DNA of 64,000 bases from CALUVN01 sp944323595 (GTDB lineage: Bacteria > Cyanobacteriota > Vampirovibrionia > Gastranaerophilales > Gastranaerophilaceae): assembly GCA_963931255.1 (NCBI GenBank), contig OZ006972.1, forward strand, positions 744,001 to 808,000, read 5' to 3'. This document shows, in pieces, positions 52,911 to 61,598 of this stretch; the first letter of the stretch is position 1, and every line of letters begins with the position of its first letter. The notes beneath the pieces were generated by a model. The model was not told the origin of the DNA. It did no database searches and was given only the letters and a program-made list of their open reading frames with translations. A program made the position numbers and the translations under genes.

Positions 52911-53040
52911 ATTTTCTCTCCTTTTCTTTAGGTACAAAGACATTAATATTATATATCAAAATAATTTTATGCAAACAACATGTATTAATTCCCAAAAGCT
53001 TATTACCCGCCCGAAATTATTAACAAGACAATATTTTTTA

Positions 53041-53049
53041 TGCTAAAAT
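53041..53049 (+). promoter_or_regulatory. Extended -10, six bases before ATG (leaderless signature)
   Basis: TGCTAAAAT is followed by six bases (TAAAGT) and the ribE ATG at 53056. TTAACA lies 18 bases upstream as a -35. The absence of a leader also rules out an FMN riboswitch at this riboflavin locus. Confidence 0.6.
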
Positions 53050-53055
53050 TAAAGT

Positions 53056-53703
53056 ATGTTCACAGGGATTATTGAAGAATCAGGTACGGTAAAAAGCTTT
53101 ATAAAACACTCAACCGGCGCAGACATCACAATACAATGCAGTAAAGTACTTGAAAATACGCAAACAGGTGACAGTATTGCAATAAACGGATGCTGCCAGA
53201 CAGTCGTATCAATGACAGAAAATTCTTTCACCGCAAATGTAAGCGAGGAGACTCTTAACGTCACAAATTTCAACCTGCTCAAAACAGGATGCGCCGTAAA
53301 TCTTGAACGGGCACTCACTCCGTCATCACGTATGGGCGGGCATATAGTTCAAGGTCATGTTGACTGTACGGGTAGATTTATCAAGAGAGAACAACTTGGT
53401 AATTTTTATAATCTGTATTTTGAAATTCCTGCTGACCAATGCCGCTATGTTGTGAAAAAAGGTTCAATAGCAGTCAACGGGATAAGCCTCACCGTCGCAG
53501 GAATAACGGATAATATTTTTCACATTGCTGTTATCCCGCATACAATAGAAAACTCCACGCTAAAATATCTGGAAATCAACGATTACGTCAATATAGAAAC
53601 CGATATTCTAGGCAAATATGTTGAAAAATTGTTATCCGTATCAGATAATAAGCACAGAAGTAAAATTGATGAAAATTTCTTAAAAGAAAACGGGTTCATA
53701 TAA
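53056..53703 (+). CDS. ribE: Riboflavin synthase (alpha subunit)
   Basis: This 215-residue enzyme dismutates two 6,7-dimethyl-8-ribityllumazines to riboflavin. It has two lumazine-binding repeats, each with a recognisable core: MFTGIIEESGTV with INGCCQTVV first, then GHIVQGHVDCTG with VKKGSIAVNGISLTV. Length is normal. It is followed by ribBA after one base, so this is a two-gene riboflavin operon. ribD and ribH are not in the window. The gene appears leaderless. Confidence 0.96.
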   Translation: MFTGIIEESGTVKSFIKHSTGADITIQCSKVLENTQTGDSIAINGCCQTVVSMTENSFTANVSEETLNVTNFNLLKTGCAVNLERALTPSSRMGGHIVQGHVDCTGRFIKREQLGNFYNLYFEIPADQCRYVVKKGSIAVNGISLTVAGITDNIFHIAVIPHTIENSTLKYLEINDYVNIETDILGKYVEKLLSVSDNKHRSKIDENFLKENGFI

Positions 53704-53704
53704 T

Positions 53705-54913
53705 ATGGAAAATTTTAAATTTGACACAATAGAAGACGCAATAGAAGATTTTAAAAACGGCAAAATGATTATTGTCGCAGATGATGAAGACCGCGAAAAT
53801 GAGGGCGACCTTATCTGCTCCGGTCAAATGATTACACCTGAAAAAATCCATTTTATGACAAAGGAAGCACAGGGGCTTGTCTGCCTTGCAATTTCACACG
53901 AAATAGCGGAAAAACTTGACCTTCCGCAAATGGTTGAACAAAATTCCGAGGGAATGAAAACCGCATTTACAATAAGTATTGACGCGGCAGAAAAATACGG
54001 AGTAACAACAGGAATTTCCGCATACGACAGAGCAAAAACAATAGAAGTTGCACTTGCGCCGGATGCCGTACCGTCAGATTTACGCAGACCGGGGCATATG
54101 TTCCCGTGTGTTGCACGAAAAGGCGGAGTTCTGCAGCGGACAGGACACACAGAAGCCGTTGTTGATCTTGCAAAACTTTGCGGTCATACTCCCGCCGGTG
54201 TTATGTGCGAAATTATGGCGGAAGACGGGCACATGGCAAGACGTGATGACTTGAGAAAATTTGCGGACAAACACGGAATTAAATTTATTAGTGTTGCAGA
54301 TTTGATAGCTTACCGGCTCCGGTCAGAAAAACTTGTAACCCGTGAAGCAGAAGCACATCTGCCAACACAATTCGGAGAATTTGAAATATACGGCTACAGA
54401 AACCAAATTACAGGTCAGGAACATGTTGCTCTTGTAAAAAATGACGGCAGTGATAAAATTCCTATGATACGTGTTCACAGTGAATGCCTGACAGGCGATA
54501 TCTTCCACAGCCTTAAATGTGACTGTAACTCACAGCTTCATACCGCGTTGAAAATGATTAATGAATACGGCAAAGGTGCTCTTGTCTATATGAGAGGTCA
54601 TGAGGGCCGCGGTATCGGAATAGTTAATAAAATCAAAGCTTATCATCTGCAGGAATGCGGACAGGATACAGTAGAAGCCAATATCTCCCTAGGCTTTAAA
54701 CCGGATTTGAGAGATTACGGTGCCGGTGCACAAATTATCAGAGATTTAGGTTTTAATAATTTTAATCTGATTACAAACAATCCTAAAAAAATTATTGGTC
54801 TAAAGGGCTATGGATTAACCGTCCATGATATTATAAAATTGACTCCTGATATTAATCAATATAATGAACGATATATGAATACAAAACGTGACAAAATGCA
54901 TCACATGCTGTAA
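53705..54913 (+). CDS. ribBA: Bifunctional DHBP synthase / GTP cyclohydrolase II
   Basis: This 402-residue two-domain protein catalyses both entry steps of riboflavin synthesis. The N-terminal RibB domain has IIVADDEDRENEGDL and the conserved HTEAVVDL. The C-terminal RibA domain has the zinc ligands SECLTGDIFHSLKCDCN and the GTP-binding MRGHEGRGIGIVNKIKAY. It starts one base after ribE stops and probably depends on translational coupling, as no ribosome site is clear. Confidence 0.96.
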   Translation: MENFKFDTIEDAIEDFKNGKMIIVADDEDRENEGDLICSGQMITPEKIHFMTKEAQGLVCLAISHEIAEKLDLPQMVEQNSEGMKTAFTISIDAAEKYGVTTGISAYDRAKTIEVALAPDAVPSDLRRPGHMFPCVARKGGVLQRTGHTEAVVDLAKLCGHTPAGVMCEIMAEDGHMARRDDLRKFADKHGIKFISVADLIAYRLRSEKLVTREAEAHLPTQFGEFEIYGYRNQITGQEHVALVKNDGSDKIPMIRVHSECLTGDIFHSLKCDCNSQLHTALKMINEYGKGALVYMRGHEGRGIGIVNKIKAYHLQECGQDTVEANISLGFKPDLRDYGAGAQIIRDLGFNNFNLITNNPKKIIGLKGYGLTVHDIIKLTPDINQYNERYMNTKRDKMHHML

Positions 54914-54937
54914 CATAAAAATAACAAAGGATTATTT

Positions 54938-55927
54938 ATGACAGAAACCACTTTTGAAGTTAAATTCCTGACAGAAAACGAATACGAAAGTTTCGCGGAA
55001 GTTTACAACGATTTCAGGACAAGAGCCATTGATGAATACAAATTTGAATTGAGTCCGCTGACTTACGGAGAATTTCTTGAATCTGTCAGGAAAGACTTAA
55101 TTAACTGTCTTATCCTGCTTGAAAATAACAAGCCGACAGCTTTCTTAATCTATACAACAGCAATTTCAGAAGCTATTGAATTAAATATCATTCACTGCCT
55201 GAATCTGGAAAACATGATTCAACGCAGCAAACTTTTGACCGAAAAGTTTTTGATGCTTACAAAAGAAGAACGCAAAGAAAAAGTCGTCTGCTACCCGATG
55301 TTAGGCGCACAAAAAACTTTAATCGGTGAACTTGCCCGCTATGGATTTAAATTTGTCGGAATAGCTGTTTTAAGATTTATGATGACCGGCACAAACTCCA
55401 GAGAAATTCTCAAATTAACGCACCTTACAGGAATGGATGACTGTTATAAAGTTGTACCGTGGAATGACAATTATTTTAACGACGCTGTGGAAATCGTTCA
55501 GGAAGCATTCGAAACCAGTGCAGATGCATTATTCGACCCGAGATTTTTAAGCCTTGACGGCACATTTGATATTATTACCAAAATTGTAAAAAACCTCTAC
55601 GCAGAATTTCTTCCGGAAGCCACCAGCGTACTGTTATGCAACGATATACCTGTAGGTTTCTGTTTTATGAATCTTACCGGCGGAACAATTGCAAATATTC
55701 CGATAGTCGCAATAAAAAAAGAGCATCAGGGCAAAGGGCTTTCTAAATATATGCTGAAACGCTCAATAGAACAGCTTTTAAGATGGGTAGATGCAGGCGA
55801 AAAACCGATTACGGAAGTTAATACAAATACGGAAACAAATAATTTTCAGGCTCTCAAAATGTACAGACATCTGGGATTTAAAGAAGATTACAACTATCCT
55901 CAATCATACCTGCTCCCTAAAAAATAG
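54938..55927 (+). CDS. GNAT acetyltransferase (C-terminal domain) protein
   Basis: In this 329-residue protein, the C-terminal third carries the acetyl-CoA-binding motif A of GNAT enzymes, IPIVAIKKEHQGKGLSKYML, and the motif B region NTETNNFQALKMYRHLGF. The N-terminal 180 residues form a second, degenerate GNAT-like half (EYESFAEVYNDFRTRA, then LILLENNKPTAFLIYTT), so it may be a tandem GNAT. The acceptor is unknown. An AAAGGA site precedes the ATG. It lies between ribBA and holA on the same strand. Confidence 0.8.
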   Translation: MTETTFEVKFLTENEYESFAEVYNDFRTRAIDEYKFELSPLTYGEFLESVRKDLINCLILLENNKPTAFLIYTTAISEAIELNIIHCLNLENMIQRSKLLTEKFLMLTKEERKEKVVCYPMLGAQKTLIGELARYGFKFVGIAVLRFMMTGTNSREILKLTHLTGMDDCYKVVPWNDNYFNDAVEIVQEAFETSADALFDPRFLSLDGTFDIITKIVKNLYAEFLPEATSVLLCNDIPVGFCFMNLTGGTIANIPIVAIKKEHQGKGLSKYMLKRSIEQLLRWVDAGEKPITEVNTNTETNNFQALKMYRHLGFKEDYNYPQSYLLPKK

Positions 55928-55946
55928 GATGAGTTAAATTTTATAG

Positions 55947-55952
55947 TATAAT
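55947..55952 (+). promoter_or_regulatory. Consensus -10, six bases before ATG (leaderless signature)
   Basis: A perfect TATAAT is followed by six bases (GCAGCT) and the holA ATG at 55959. There is no TGn extension here, and no Shine-Dalgarno is present. Confidence 0.55.
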
Positions 55953-55958
55953 GCAGCT

Positions 55959-56915
55959 ATGGCAATTTATTTTTTCTACGGTGAAGAAGATTTTAATATT
56001 GAACAGGAAATCGGGAAATTGAAAAAAGGACTCGACAAAAATTTTCTTGAAATGAGTTTTAAAACTTATGACAACCCGAAGTTTGCTGATTTAACGGCAA
56101 TTTTGCGAACACAGCCTATGATGTTCGGCAAAATGCTTATCGTAATAAACTGTCTTGATTATTTTTCCAAAACCTTTGACGATAAAGAAATAAAAGAAAT
56201 TACATCCGCGCTGGAAAATAATAATGACAATCTTGATATAGTATTTCTTGCAAACTTACCGAGGAATGAGGGCAAAAAACTTGACAGCCGAAAGAAATTT
56301 TTTAAATTGCTTTCAAAATTTAACTCAAAAGAATTCCCGACAATTCCGACATACAAAACCGCGGAACTTGAGGAATGGGTAAAAAAACAGGCTAAATCAA
56401 AAGGGATAAAACCTGCACCCGAGGCGGTTACAAATCTTGTTATACAGGTCGGCAACAATCTGCGCCAGCTTGACACGGAATTAGACAAACTCAAACTGCT
56501 TGCATATCCGTCAGAAAATATCACGGCTGATATGGTCAAAGAAATTTGTATATCAAATGAAGACCTGTTTGCGTTTTCTGATTTGCTTATGCAAAACGAA
56601 AAAGACAAAGCATTACTGGAATTTCACAAACTGCTTGATAAAAAACATCCGCTGGAAATTCTTGCAACACTCCAGACAATGCTCAGACGCTGGATTATAC
56701 TGAAAGCAAATTCCGGAAAATTAACAAACTATGAACTTTCAAGATTAACAGGCCAGCACGAATTTGTAGTACAAAAAACATTGCAAAAACTCAAAAAAAC
56801 AGAACTAAAAAATCTTGTAACTCTAAAACAAAATCTTACCGAAGCAGAATACAGAATTAAATCAGGTCAGGCACTTGATGTGGAAGAAGAGGTGGAAAAT
56901 GCAATACTCAAGTGA
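55959..56915 (+). CDS. holA: DNA polymerase III delta subunit
   Basis: This 318-residue clamp-loader subunit opens the beta clamp. It starts IYFFYGEEDFNIEQEI, the typical HolA N-terminus, followed by QPMMFGKMLIVINCLD. The middle has TYKTAELEEWVKKQAKSKGI, and the C-terminal collar domain begins near FAFSDLLMQNEKDKALLEFH with HPLEILATLQTMLRRW. It overlaps holB by 17 bases, so the two clamp-loader subunits are co-translated. Confidence 0.93.
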   Translation: MAIYFFYGEEDFNIEQEIGKLKKGLDKNFLEMSFKTYDNPKFADLTAILRTQPMMFGKMLIVINCLDYFSKTFDDKEIKEITSALENNNDNLDIVFLANLPRNEGKKLDSRKKFFKLLSKFNSKEFPTIPTYKTAELEEWVKKQAKSKGIKPAPEAVTNLVIQVGNNLRQLDTELDKLKLLAYPSENITADMVKEICISNEDLFAFSDLLMQNEKDKALLEFHKLLDKKHPLEILATLQTMLRRWIILKANSGKLTNYELSRLTGQHEFVVQKTLQKLKKTELKNLVTLKQNLTEAEYRIKSGQALDVEEEVENAILK

Positions 56916-57759
56916 TATAAGAGAACGTTATCCATTTCTCACCAAATATTTTGAAAGCGGAATAAATAATCCCGACAAAAACATTGCGCACTGCATTTTA
57001 TTTTACGGATCTGATTTGGATGCCCAGTATAAAATGGCGCTTGAAATTGCAAGAATGCTTAACTGTAAAGGCACTCATACCCCGGAATGCGAATGTTTAA
57101 ACTGCCGCTGGATTAAGGAAAATAATCATCCCGCCGTGATGACCGTTTCCAAAGTTGATAATAAACCGTCAGATGATACCTCAAAGACAGTCATTTCAAT
57201 AGCACAGGCAAGAAAAATCAAAAATGACCTCTTGATAACATCAGAATATCACAGGGTGTATATTTTCTGTGATAAAGATGAAGATGGGCATATTCAAGGG
57301 CTGAACGGTTTGAATTTTCAGGAAGACGCCGCAAACGCGCTTTTGAAAACTTTTGAAGAACCGCCGTCCGGTACAACTTTCTTTTTCCTTACAAAAGATA
57401 AAAGCGACTTAATAACAACAGTTGTTTCACGTGCGCAGGCGTTTTTTGTACCGGCAATAACGGACGGGGATAATTCATTTGAAATTGTAAAAAATGCAAT
57501 GGAGGGTTATCTTGAACTTGATCGTTCAGAAGTATTGGATTTGAATGACAAACTGTATGAACTTACAAAAGAAAACGAGCCTCTGACAGTTCTGGCTCAG
57601 GTACAAAATTATATAGGCGCAATGTTAAAAACAAACGGTGCAAATACAAAATTGCTGCACGATTTTAATGCAGCAGAAAAAGCACAAAAACAACTCAGGC
57701 TTAATATGAATCTCCAAACAGTAATTGAAAATCTTGCCTTTGAACTTGTGCTTAAATAG
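56899..57759 (+). CDS. holB: DNA polymerase III delta-prime subunit
   Basis: This 286-residue stator subunit of the clamp loader has the four-Cys zinc module (CKGTHTPECECLNCRW) characteristic of DnaX-type AAA+ proteins. It has QEDAANALLKTFEEPPSGTT and VVSRAQAF, where active loaders have SRC. The P-loop is degenerate (FYGSDLDAQYKMA), as usual for delta-prime, so it does not hydrolyse ATP itself. The ATG at 56899 has a GAGGTGG site; an ATG at 56875 is an alternative. Confidence 0.92.
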   Translation: MQYSSDIRERYPFLTKYFESGINNPDKNIAHCILFYGSDLDAQYKMALEIARMLNCKGTHTPECECLNCRWIKENNHPAVMTVSKVDNKPSDDTSKTVISIAQARKIKNDLLITSEYHRVYIFCDKDEDGHIQGLNGLNFQEDAANALLKTFEEPPSGTTFFFLTKDKSDLITTVVSRAQAFFVPAITDGDNSFEIVKNAMEGYLELDRSEVLDLNDKLYELTKENEPLTVLAQVQNYIGAMLKTNGANTKLLHDFNAAEKAQKQLRLNMNLQTVIENLAFELVLK

Positions 57760-57814
57760 AGCCTATGAAAAACACTTTGACACGTAAAAGATAAACAAAA
57801 CATTTGCATTACCG

Positions 57815-58531
57815 CTATTTTTGCCGTCCGCAAACCGGACAATCAGAATTTCTGCTAATATTCAGTTTTTTGAATTCCATCTTTAACCCGTTGTACATCA
57901 AAAGTGTATTCTCTAATGTAGTACCGATTTTAAGAATATATTTTATAACTTCCATTGCTTCTATGGATGCAATCTGGGTTACTGCAGGACTGACAGCATC
58001 TTTCAATCTTTTTACATTTATATTCTCATCCGGCAGAATACATCGCAGGCAGGGAGTTTTGTAAGGAACAATTGTTGTTACCTGTCCGTAAAATTCCGTG
58101 AGCCCTGCATGAATCAAAGTTTTACCGGTTTTTACCGCTATTGCGTTCAAAAGAAATTTAGACTTATAAATATCAAAACAATCCACCAGAATTTCGTAAT
58201 CTTTAACGATTTTTTCGTAATTTTTTTCATCAAGTCTGATTTTGTATTCTTTTACCTCGACATCGGGATTAAAACTCTCAACAAACTCTTTTGCCGATTC
58301 TGTTTTATGCCGCGCAACATTCTCCGTCTTATGAATCTTGTTCATATTACTAATATCAATAACATCATCATCAACAATTCCGATATGCCCGATACCAAGA
58401 GCGGCAAGATTTGCAATAACTGTCAGCCCCAGACCGCCGCAGCCGCATACAAGCACTTTAGAATTAAGCAGCTTCTTCTGCCCCTCTTCCCCAATCTCTT
58501 TTATCAGTATGTTTCTTGAATATCTGTTCAT
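57815..58531 (-). CDS. ThiF/MoeB/HesA-family E1-like adenylyltransferase
   Basis: This 238-residue protein starts NRYSRNILIKEIGEEGQ, the family signature, which is why ATG 58531 was chosen over upstream starts inside the GGDEF gene. The nucleotide loop is VCGCGGLGLTVIANLAALG. A likely catalytic or zinc CxxC is PCLRC, and a second pair CPVCG near the C-terminus completes a zinc site. The usual NLNRQ segment reads NMNKIHK, lacking the arginine and glutamine. It probably adenylates a ubiquitin-like sulfur carrier; no ThiS or MoaD is adjacent. Confidence 0.87.
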   Translation of the reverse strand: MNRYSRNILIKEIGEEGQKKLLNSKVLVCGCGGLGLTVIANLAALGIGHIGIVDDDVIDISNMNKIHKTENVARHKTESAKEFVESFNPDVEVKEYKIRLDEKNYEKIVKDYEILVDCFDIYKSKFLLNAIAVKTGKTLIHAGLTEFYGQVTTIVPYKTPCLRCILPDENINVKRLKDAVSPAVTQIASIEAMEVIKYILKIGTTLENTLLMYNGLKMEFKKLNISRNSDCPVCGRQK

Positions 58532-58538
58532 CGGAATT

Positions 58539-59192
58539 CTACACAGCAGTTTTAACCTGATTTCGTCCGCCGGCTTTTGCCTTATACAAAGCCTTATCTG
58601 CCCTGTCAAAAAGTTCAAATGCAGTTGTGATACCATCACCTTTTTCACAAACGCCGGCGCTTATTGTAACGTTAAAACGCTCGCCGCCATATATAAAAGG
58701 ATACATCTCAATATTTTTACGAAGTCTTTCACAAGGAATAATCGCATTATTAATATCAGTTTCAGTTAAAATAACAGCAAATTCCTCTCCGCCGTATCTG
58801 AAAACCATATCAGTCTTTCTAAAAGTTTGCAGGGCAAGATACGCAATCTCTTTCAATACATAATCCCCGCAGCCGTGCCCGTATGTATCATTAATCTTTT
58901 TGAATAAATCAATATCAAGCATAGCAAGACTTAACTTGCCGTTATATCTTTCTGAACGCAAAAATTCACGTTCAAAATTACTCTCAAAATGCCGCCTGTT
59001 ATATAAACCGGTTAAACCGTCAGTAACCGACAGGTATTTTGTCTGGGAATACATAAAGTTAATCTTCCTGATAACATCAAGCTTGTTATCATCAGGAATA
59101 GGAAAACTCTGGATAATTTCTTCAATATTATGCTGAATTTCATCCAGAACATTATCAGGGATATCAAAACTGATTTCTAAATTTTCGTCCAT
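58539..59192 (-). CDS. Diguanylate cyclase (GGDEF protein)
   Basis: In this 217-residue protein, a 60-residue N-terminal helix precedes a complete GGDEF domain: DGLTGLYNRRHFE, MLDIDLFKKINDTYGHGCGD and VFRYGGEEFAVIL (GGEEF signature). An inhibitory I-site RKTD lies five residues upstream. It ends with DKALYKAKAGGRNQV. It makes cyclic di-GMP in the cytosol and should be product-inhibited. There is no sensor or membrane domain. A GAGAGAG site precedes the ATG. Confidence 0.94.
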   Translation of the reverse strand: MDENLEISFDIPDNVLDEIQHNIEEIIQSFPIPDDNKLDVIRKINFMYSQTKYLSVTDGLTGLYNRRHFESNFEREFLRSERYNGKLSLAMLDIDLFKKINDTYGHGCGDYVLKEIAYLALQTFRKTDMVFRYGGEEFAVILTETDINNAIIPCERLRKNIEMYPFIYGGERFNVTISAGVCEKGDGITTAFELFDRADKALYKAKAGGRNQVKTAV

Positions 59193-59262
59193 TTAATCTC
59201 TCTCAACCAAATATTCCCGTTAAAATTATTATACCATGAAAATTGATGCGAATTTATTTTTT

Positions 59263-59271
59263 TGCTAAAAT
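59263..59271 (+). promoter_or_regulatory. Extended -10, nine bases before ATG
   Basis: TGCTAAAAT ends nine bases before the ATG at 59281 with no ribosome site. It resembles the leaderless set but with a slightly longer spacing. Confidence 0.45.
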
Positions 59272-59280
59272 TACAGCATT

Positions 59281-59868
59281 ATGATGATGTCCGTGGAAGA
59301 CATGCTAAAAGAATTTTCAAACGATTCGGCTCATCCGTCAGAAGTAAGACGGCTGTCGATGATGATTTTTGATGAAGTGTGTGAAAAAATAGTAGAACTG
59401 CCTAACAAATACAGAAATTACCTTGAAGCAGGGGCTCTTTTGCACGATATCGGCTATGCGGTCAATTCCAAAAGCCATAATAAAGAAAGTCAAAAACTAA
59501 TCCTCGAACACGGATTAAAAGAATTCAGCCATACGGAAACAAAAATTATCTCCTGTATTGCACGCTATCATAGAGGAAGCCTCCCCGATAAACGTGAACA
59601 CGAAATCTATAATACTCTGGATAAACAAGAACGAAAAATCGTAAAACGTCTCGCAGGAATGTTAAGAATTGCAGACGGACTTGACAGGGCGCATTTGAGT
59701 TTAATAAAAAAAATTAAAATTAATTACAATACCGAAGATGAACTCGTTGAATTTATTCTGACTCCTAATACTTATGAATACCATCCTGATATCTCTTATG
59801 CTGCAAGAAAACGCGACCTTTTTGAACTTGCATTTAAGGTGCAGAGCTTTTTAAGATTTGAAAGATAA
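59281..59868 (+). CDS. HD-domain hydrolase (Ppx/GppA C-terminal-like)
   Basis: This 195-residue protein has the HD motif GALLHDIGYAVNSKSHNKES and downstream metal-binding His and Asp residues in ISCIARYHRGSLPD and MLRIADGLDRAHL. The pattern matches the HD-type C-terminal domain of exopolyphosphatases, here free-standing without the N-terminal actin-like domain. It is probably a phosphohydrolase acting on a nucleotide or polyphosphate. The start could be any of the three adjacent ATG codons. It is apparently expressed from a nearly leaderless promoter. Confidence 0.86.
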   Translation: MMMSVEDMLKEFSNDSAHPSEVRRLSMMIFDEVCEKIVELPNKYRNYLEAGALLHDIGYAVNSKSHNKESQKLILEHGLKEFSHTETKIISCIARYHRGSLPDKREHEIYNTLDKQERKIVKRLAGMLRIADGLDRAHLSLIKKIKINYNTEDELVEFILTPNTYEYHPDISYAARKRDLFELAFKVQSFLRFER

Positions 59869-59878
59869 AATGTAAATT

Positions 59879-59910
59879 TTTGTAACAATTTCAGAAAAGT
59901 TGTAACATTT
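59879..59910 (+). promoter_or_regulatory. Direct repeat TTGTAACA, 20-bp spacing
   Basis: TGTAACAATT (59881-59890) and TGTAACATTT (59901-59910) are spaced exactly 20 bases, two helical turns, upstream of the TATATATA -10 region of the 93-residue gene. This placement would suit an activator or repressor bound as a tandem pair. Confidence 0.4.
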
Positions 59911-59962
59911 CTTCATGAAATTTACTTTATATATATAGGGAAAAATATAAAGGAAAAAAGCC

Positions 59963-60244
59963 ATGAGTTTCGATGTAAATGTACTGAGTGCAAAACCGGT
60001 GATACGCGAAGCCCAGAGTATGCAAAATGACGGCGGAGGCGGAAACCTCGGTTATATGTCTCAAGGTCAAGGCGAAAAACACAAAAAAAATTTTGAAGAT
60101 GAAAAAAGCATTTTCCTCACAAAAGAAGAAAAAGACACATTCGGCTTTGAAAAAGATGTAAAAATGCCGGAAGAAGATTTTTCTATTGCAAAACTAATTG
60201 CAAATGTGATTTTCAAAATTAAAGTTTTGTTCACACAAAAGTGA
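59963..60244 (+). CDS. Small hypothetical protein (93 residues)
   Basis: The protein has a Gly-rich segment (NDGGGGNLGYMSQGQ, residues 23-37), then a basic/acidic helical region with FLTKEEKDTFGFEKDVKMPE, and ends in a hydrophobic stretch LIANVIFKIKVLF. It may associate with a membrane at its C-terminus. The AAAGGAA ribosome site, dedicated terminator and upstream direct repeat make it a convincing gene. I cannot assign a function. Confidence 0.7.
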   Translation: MSFDVNVLSAKPVIREAQSMQNDGGGGNLGYMSQGQGEKHKKNFEDEKSIFLTKEEKDTFGFEKDVKMPEEDFSIAKLIANVIFKIKVLFTQK

Positions 60245-60280
60245 ATCAAGTGAACTGAAAGCAAACCCGAAATGGAATTA

Positions 60281-60310
60281 AGACGCTGAATTCAGGCGTC
60301 TTTTTTTTTT
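60281..60310 (+). terminator. Intrinsic terminator with T10 run
   Basis: GACGC...GCGTC closes a stem around TGAATTCA, directly followed by ten T. It is a textbook Rho-independent terminator 37 bases after the 93-residue gene. Confidence 0.9.
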
Positions 60311-60415
60311 GCGTATTTTACTTAGGTTAATAGCAGGTTGTAAAAAAATATGTAACTAACTTGCCAATGTAAAAATAACATATTACAATTATTATTACTT
60401 GGGTAGGGGGAATTA

Positions 60416-61594
60416 ATGCCGAAGTTAGCTAAAAAATACAGTAGCAGACAATACTACTATGATGAAGTATACAAATTAAACGACTTCCAAACAGGAAGAT
60501 ATGTACATGAAATCCCGCAGCGCACTTATGAACGGCCAAGAGTGGTTCGCAAAAAAGTAAAGCAGGAAAGCCGCTTGTCGCGTGCATTTGCAGTAATTGT
60601 TATGATACTTTTAGGAGTATTTGTACTGCCGGTAAGCTTTGAAAAAATAACAAAAATGATGTTTGCACCAACCCCGCTGAAAACTGTAAAAGCGGACTAC
60701 TATCAGATGTTGTTCCCTACAACAAATTATCTGTCAAACGACTGGTTTTTAGGAACACGTGCACTGAGAGGCGCAGAAGTGAAAAAACCGCTCATGAATA
60801 CGCTGACTGAAAATGTTCGTATGACAGGTTTGGAAAACAGAATTAAAGATTTAATGACATTATACCCGACAATTGAACCGTCAGTGTATGTTTGGGATTA
60901 TGATACGCAATCTTATGCCGATGTAAACGCTGACAAGATTTATTCAGCAGCCAGTATAATCAAACTTCCCGTACTTGTTCAGTTATTCCGTTCAATAGAA
61001 CGCGGTCAGGTAACAATCTATGATGAAATGACCCTTACTGATTTTTACAGAGCGGAAGGTTCAGGCGGCTTGCAATTTAAGGCGGAAAATTCAAAATATT
61101 CCGTAGACAACCTTGCACGCGTAATGATTACGGATTCCGACAATTCAGCAACAAATATGCTTATGTCAAAAATAGGCGGTATGCCGGATGTTAATCAGGG
61201 AATACGTGAATGGGGCTTAAAAAATACAGGCGTGCACACATGGCTTCCGGATCTCGGCGGAACAAACCATACAACCGCAAGAGATATGGCAACAATTTTA
61301 TATAACATAGACAACCCTAACTTTTTGAGCGTATCTTCAAGAGAAAAGATTTTTGACTATATGGCTCACGTAAAAAATAACAGGCTTATTGAAGCAGGTT
61401 TAAATCCGGGGGCAGTATTCCTGCACAAAACAGGCGACATCGGGAAAATGCTCGGAGATGCGGGAATTGTATATGCACCTAACGGCAAAAAATATATTGT
61501 TGTAATTCTTGCCAACCGTCCGCATAACTCTGTTGCAGGGAAAGAATTTATAGTAAAAGCATCTGAAATTATCTATAATTATATGGTAAGATAG
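60416..61594 (+). CDS. Membrane-anchored serine hydrolase (class A beta-lactamase/PBP-like)
   Basis: This 392-residue protein has a basic cytoplasmic N-terminus, one membrane span at about residues 57-78 and a periplasmic domain. The penicillin-binding motifs are SAASIIKLPVL (SxxK), TDSDNSATNML (SDN) and FLHKTGDIGKM (KTG). The omega-loop Glu (ExxLN) of true beta-lactamases is absent, the region reading WLPDLGGTNHTT. It is therefore more likely a peptidoglycan DD-peptidase-like enzyme than a resistance enzyme. A GGGGG ribosome site precedes the ATG. Confidence 0.88.
   Translation: MPKLAKKYSSRQYYYDEVYKLNDFQTGRYVHEIPQRTYERPRVVRKKVKQESRLSRAFAVIVMILLGVFVLPVSFEKITKMMFAPTPLKTVKADYYQMLFPTTNYLSNDWFLGTRALRGAEVKKPLMNTLTENVRMTGLENRIKDLMTLYPTIEPSVYVWDYDTQSYADVNADKIYSAASIIKLPVLVQLFRSIERGQVTIYDEMTLTDFYRAEGSGGLQFKAENSKYSVDNLARVMITDSDNSATNMLMSKIGGMPDVNQGIREWGLKNTGVHTWLPDLGGTNHTTARDMATILYNIDNPNFLSVSSREKIFDYMAHVKNNRLIEAGLNPGAVFLHKTGDIGKMLGDAGIVYAPNGKKYIVVILANRPHNSVAGKEFIVKASEIIYNYMVR
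61584..61592 (+). promoter_or_regulatory. Extended -10, six bases before ATG (leaderless signature)
   Basis: TGGTAAGAT, inside the last codons of the preceding gene, is followed by six bases (AGATTT) and the ATG at 61599. There is no ribosome site in the four-base intergenic gap. Confidence 0.5.
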
Positions 61595-61598
61595 ATTT

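Noticed and set aside
53040..53056. FMN riboswitch ahead of the riboflavin genes
   Set aside because: No RFN-type conserved sequence exists in the 112-base gap, and the promoter abuts the ATG, leaving no leader.
60301..60310. T10 homopolymer as a phase-variable tract
   Set aside because: It is the U-tract of an intrinsic terminator outside any coding frame.
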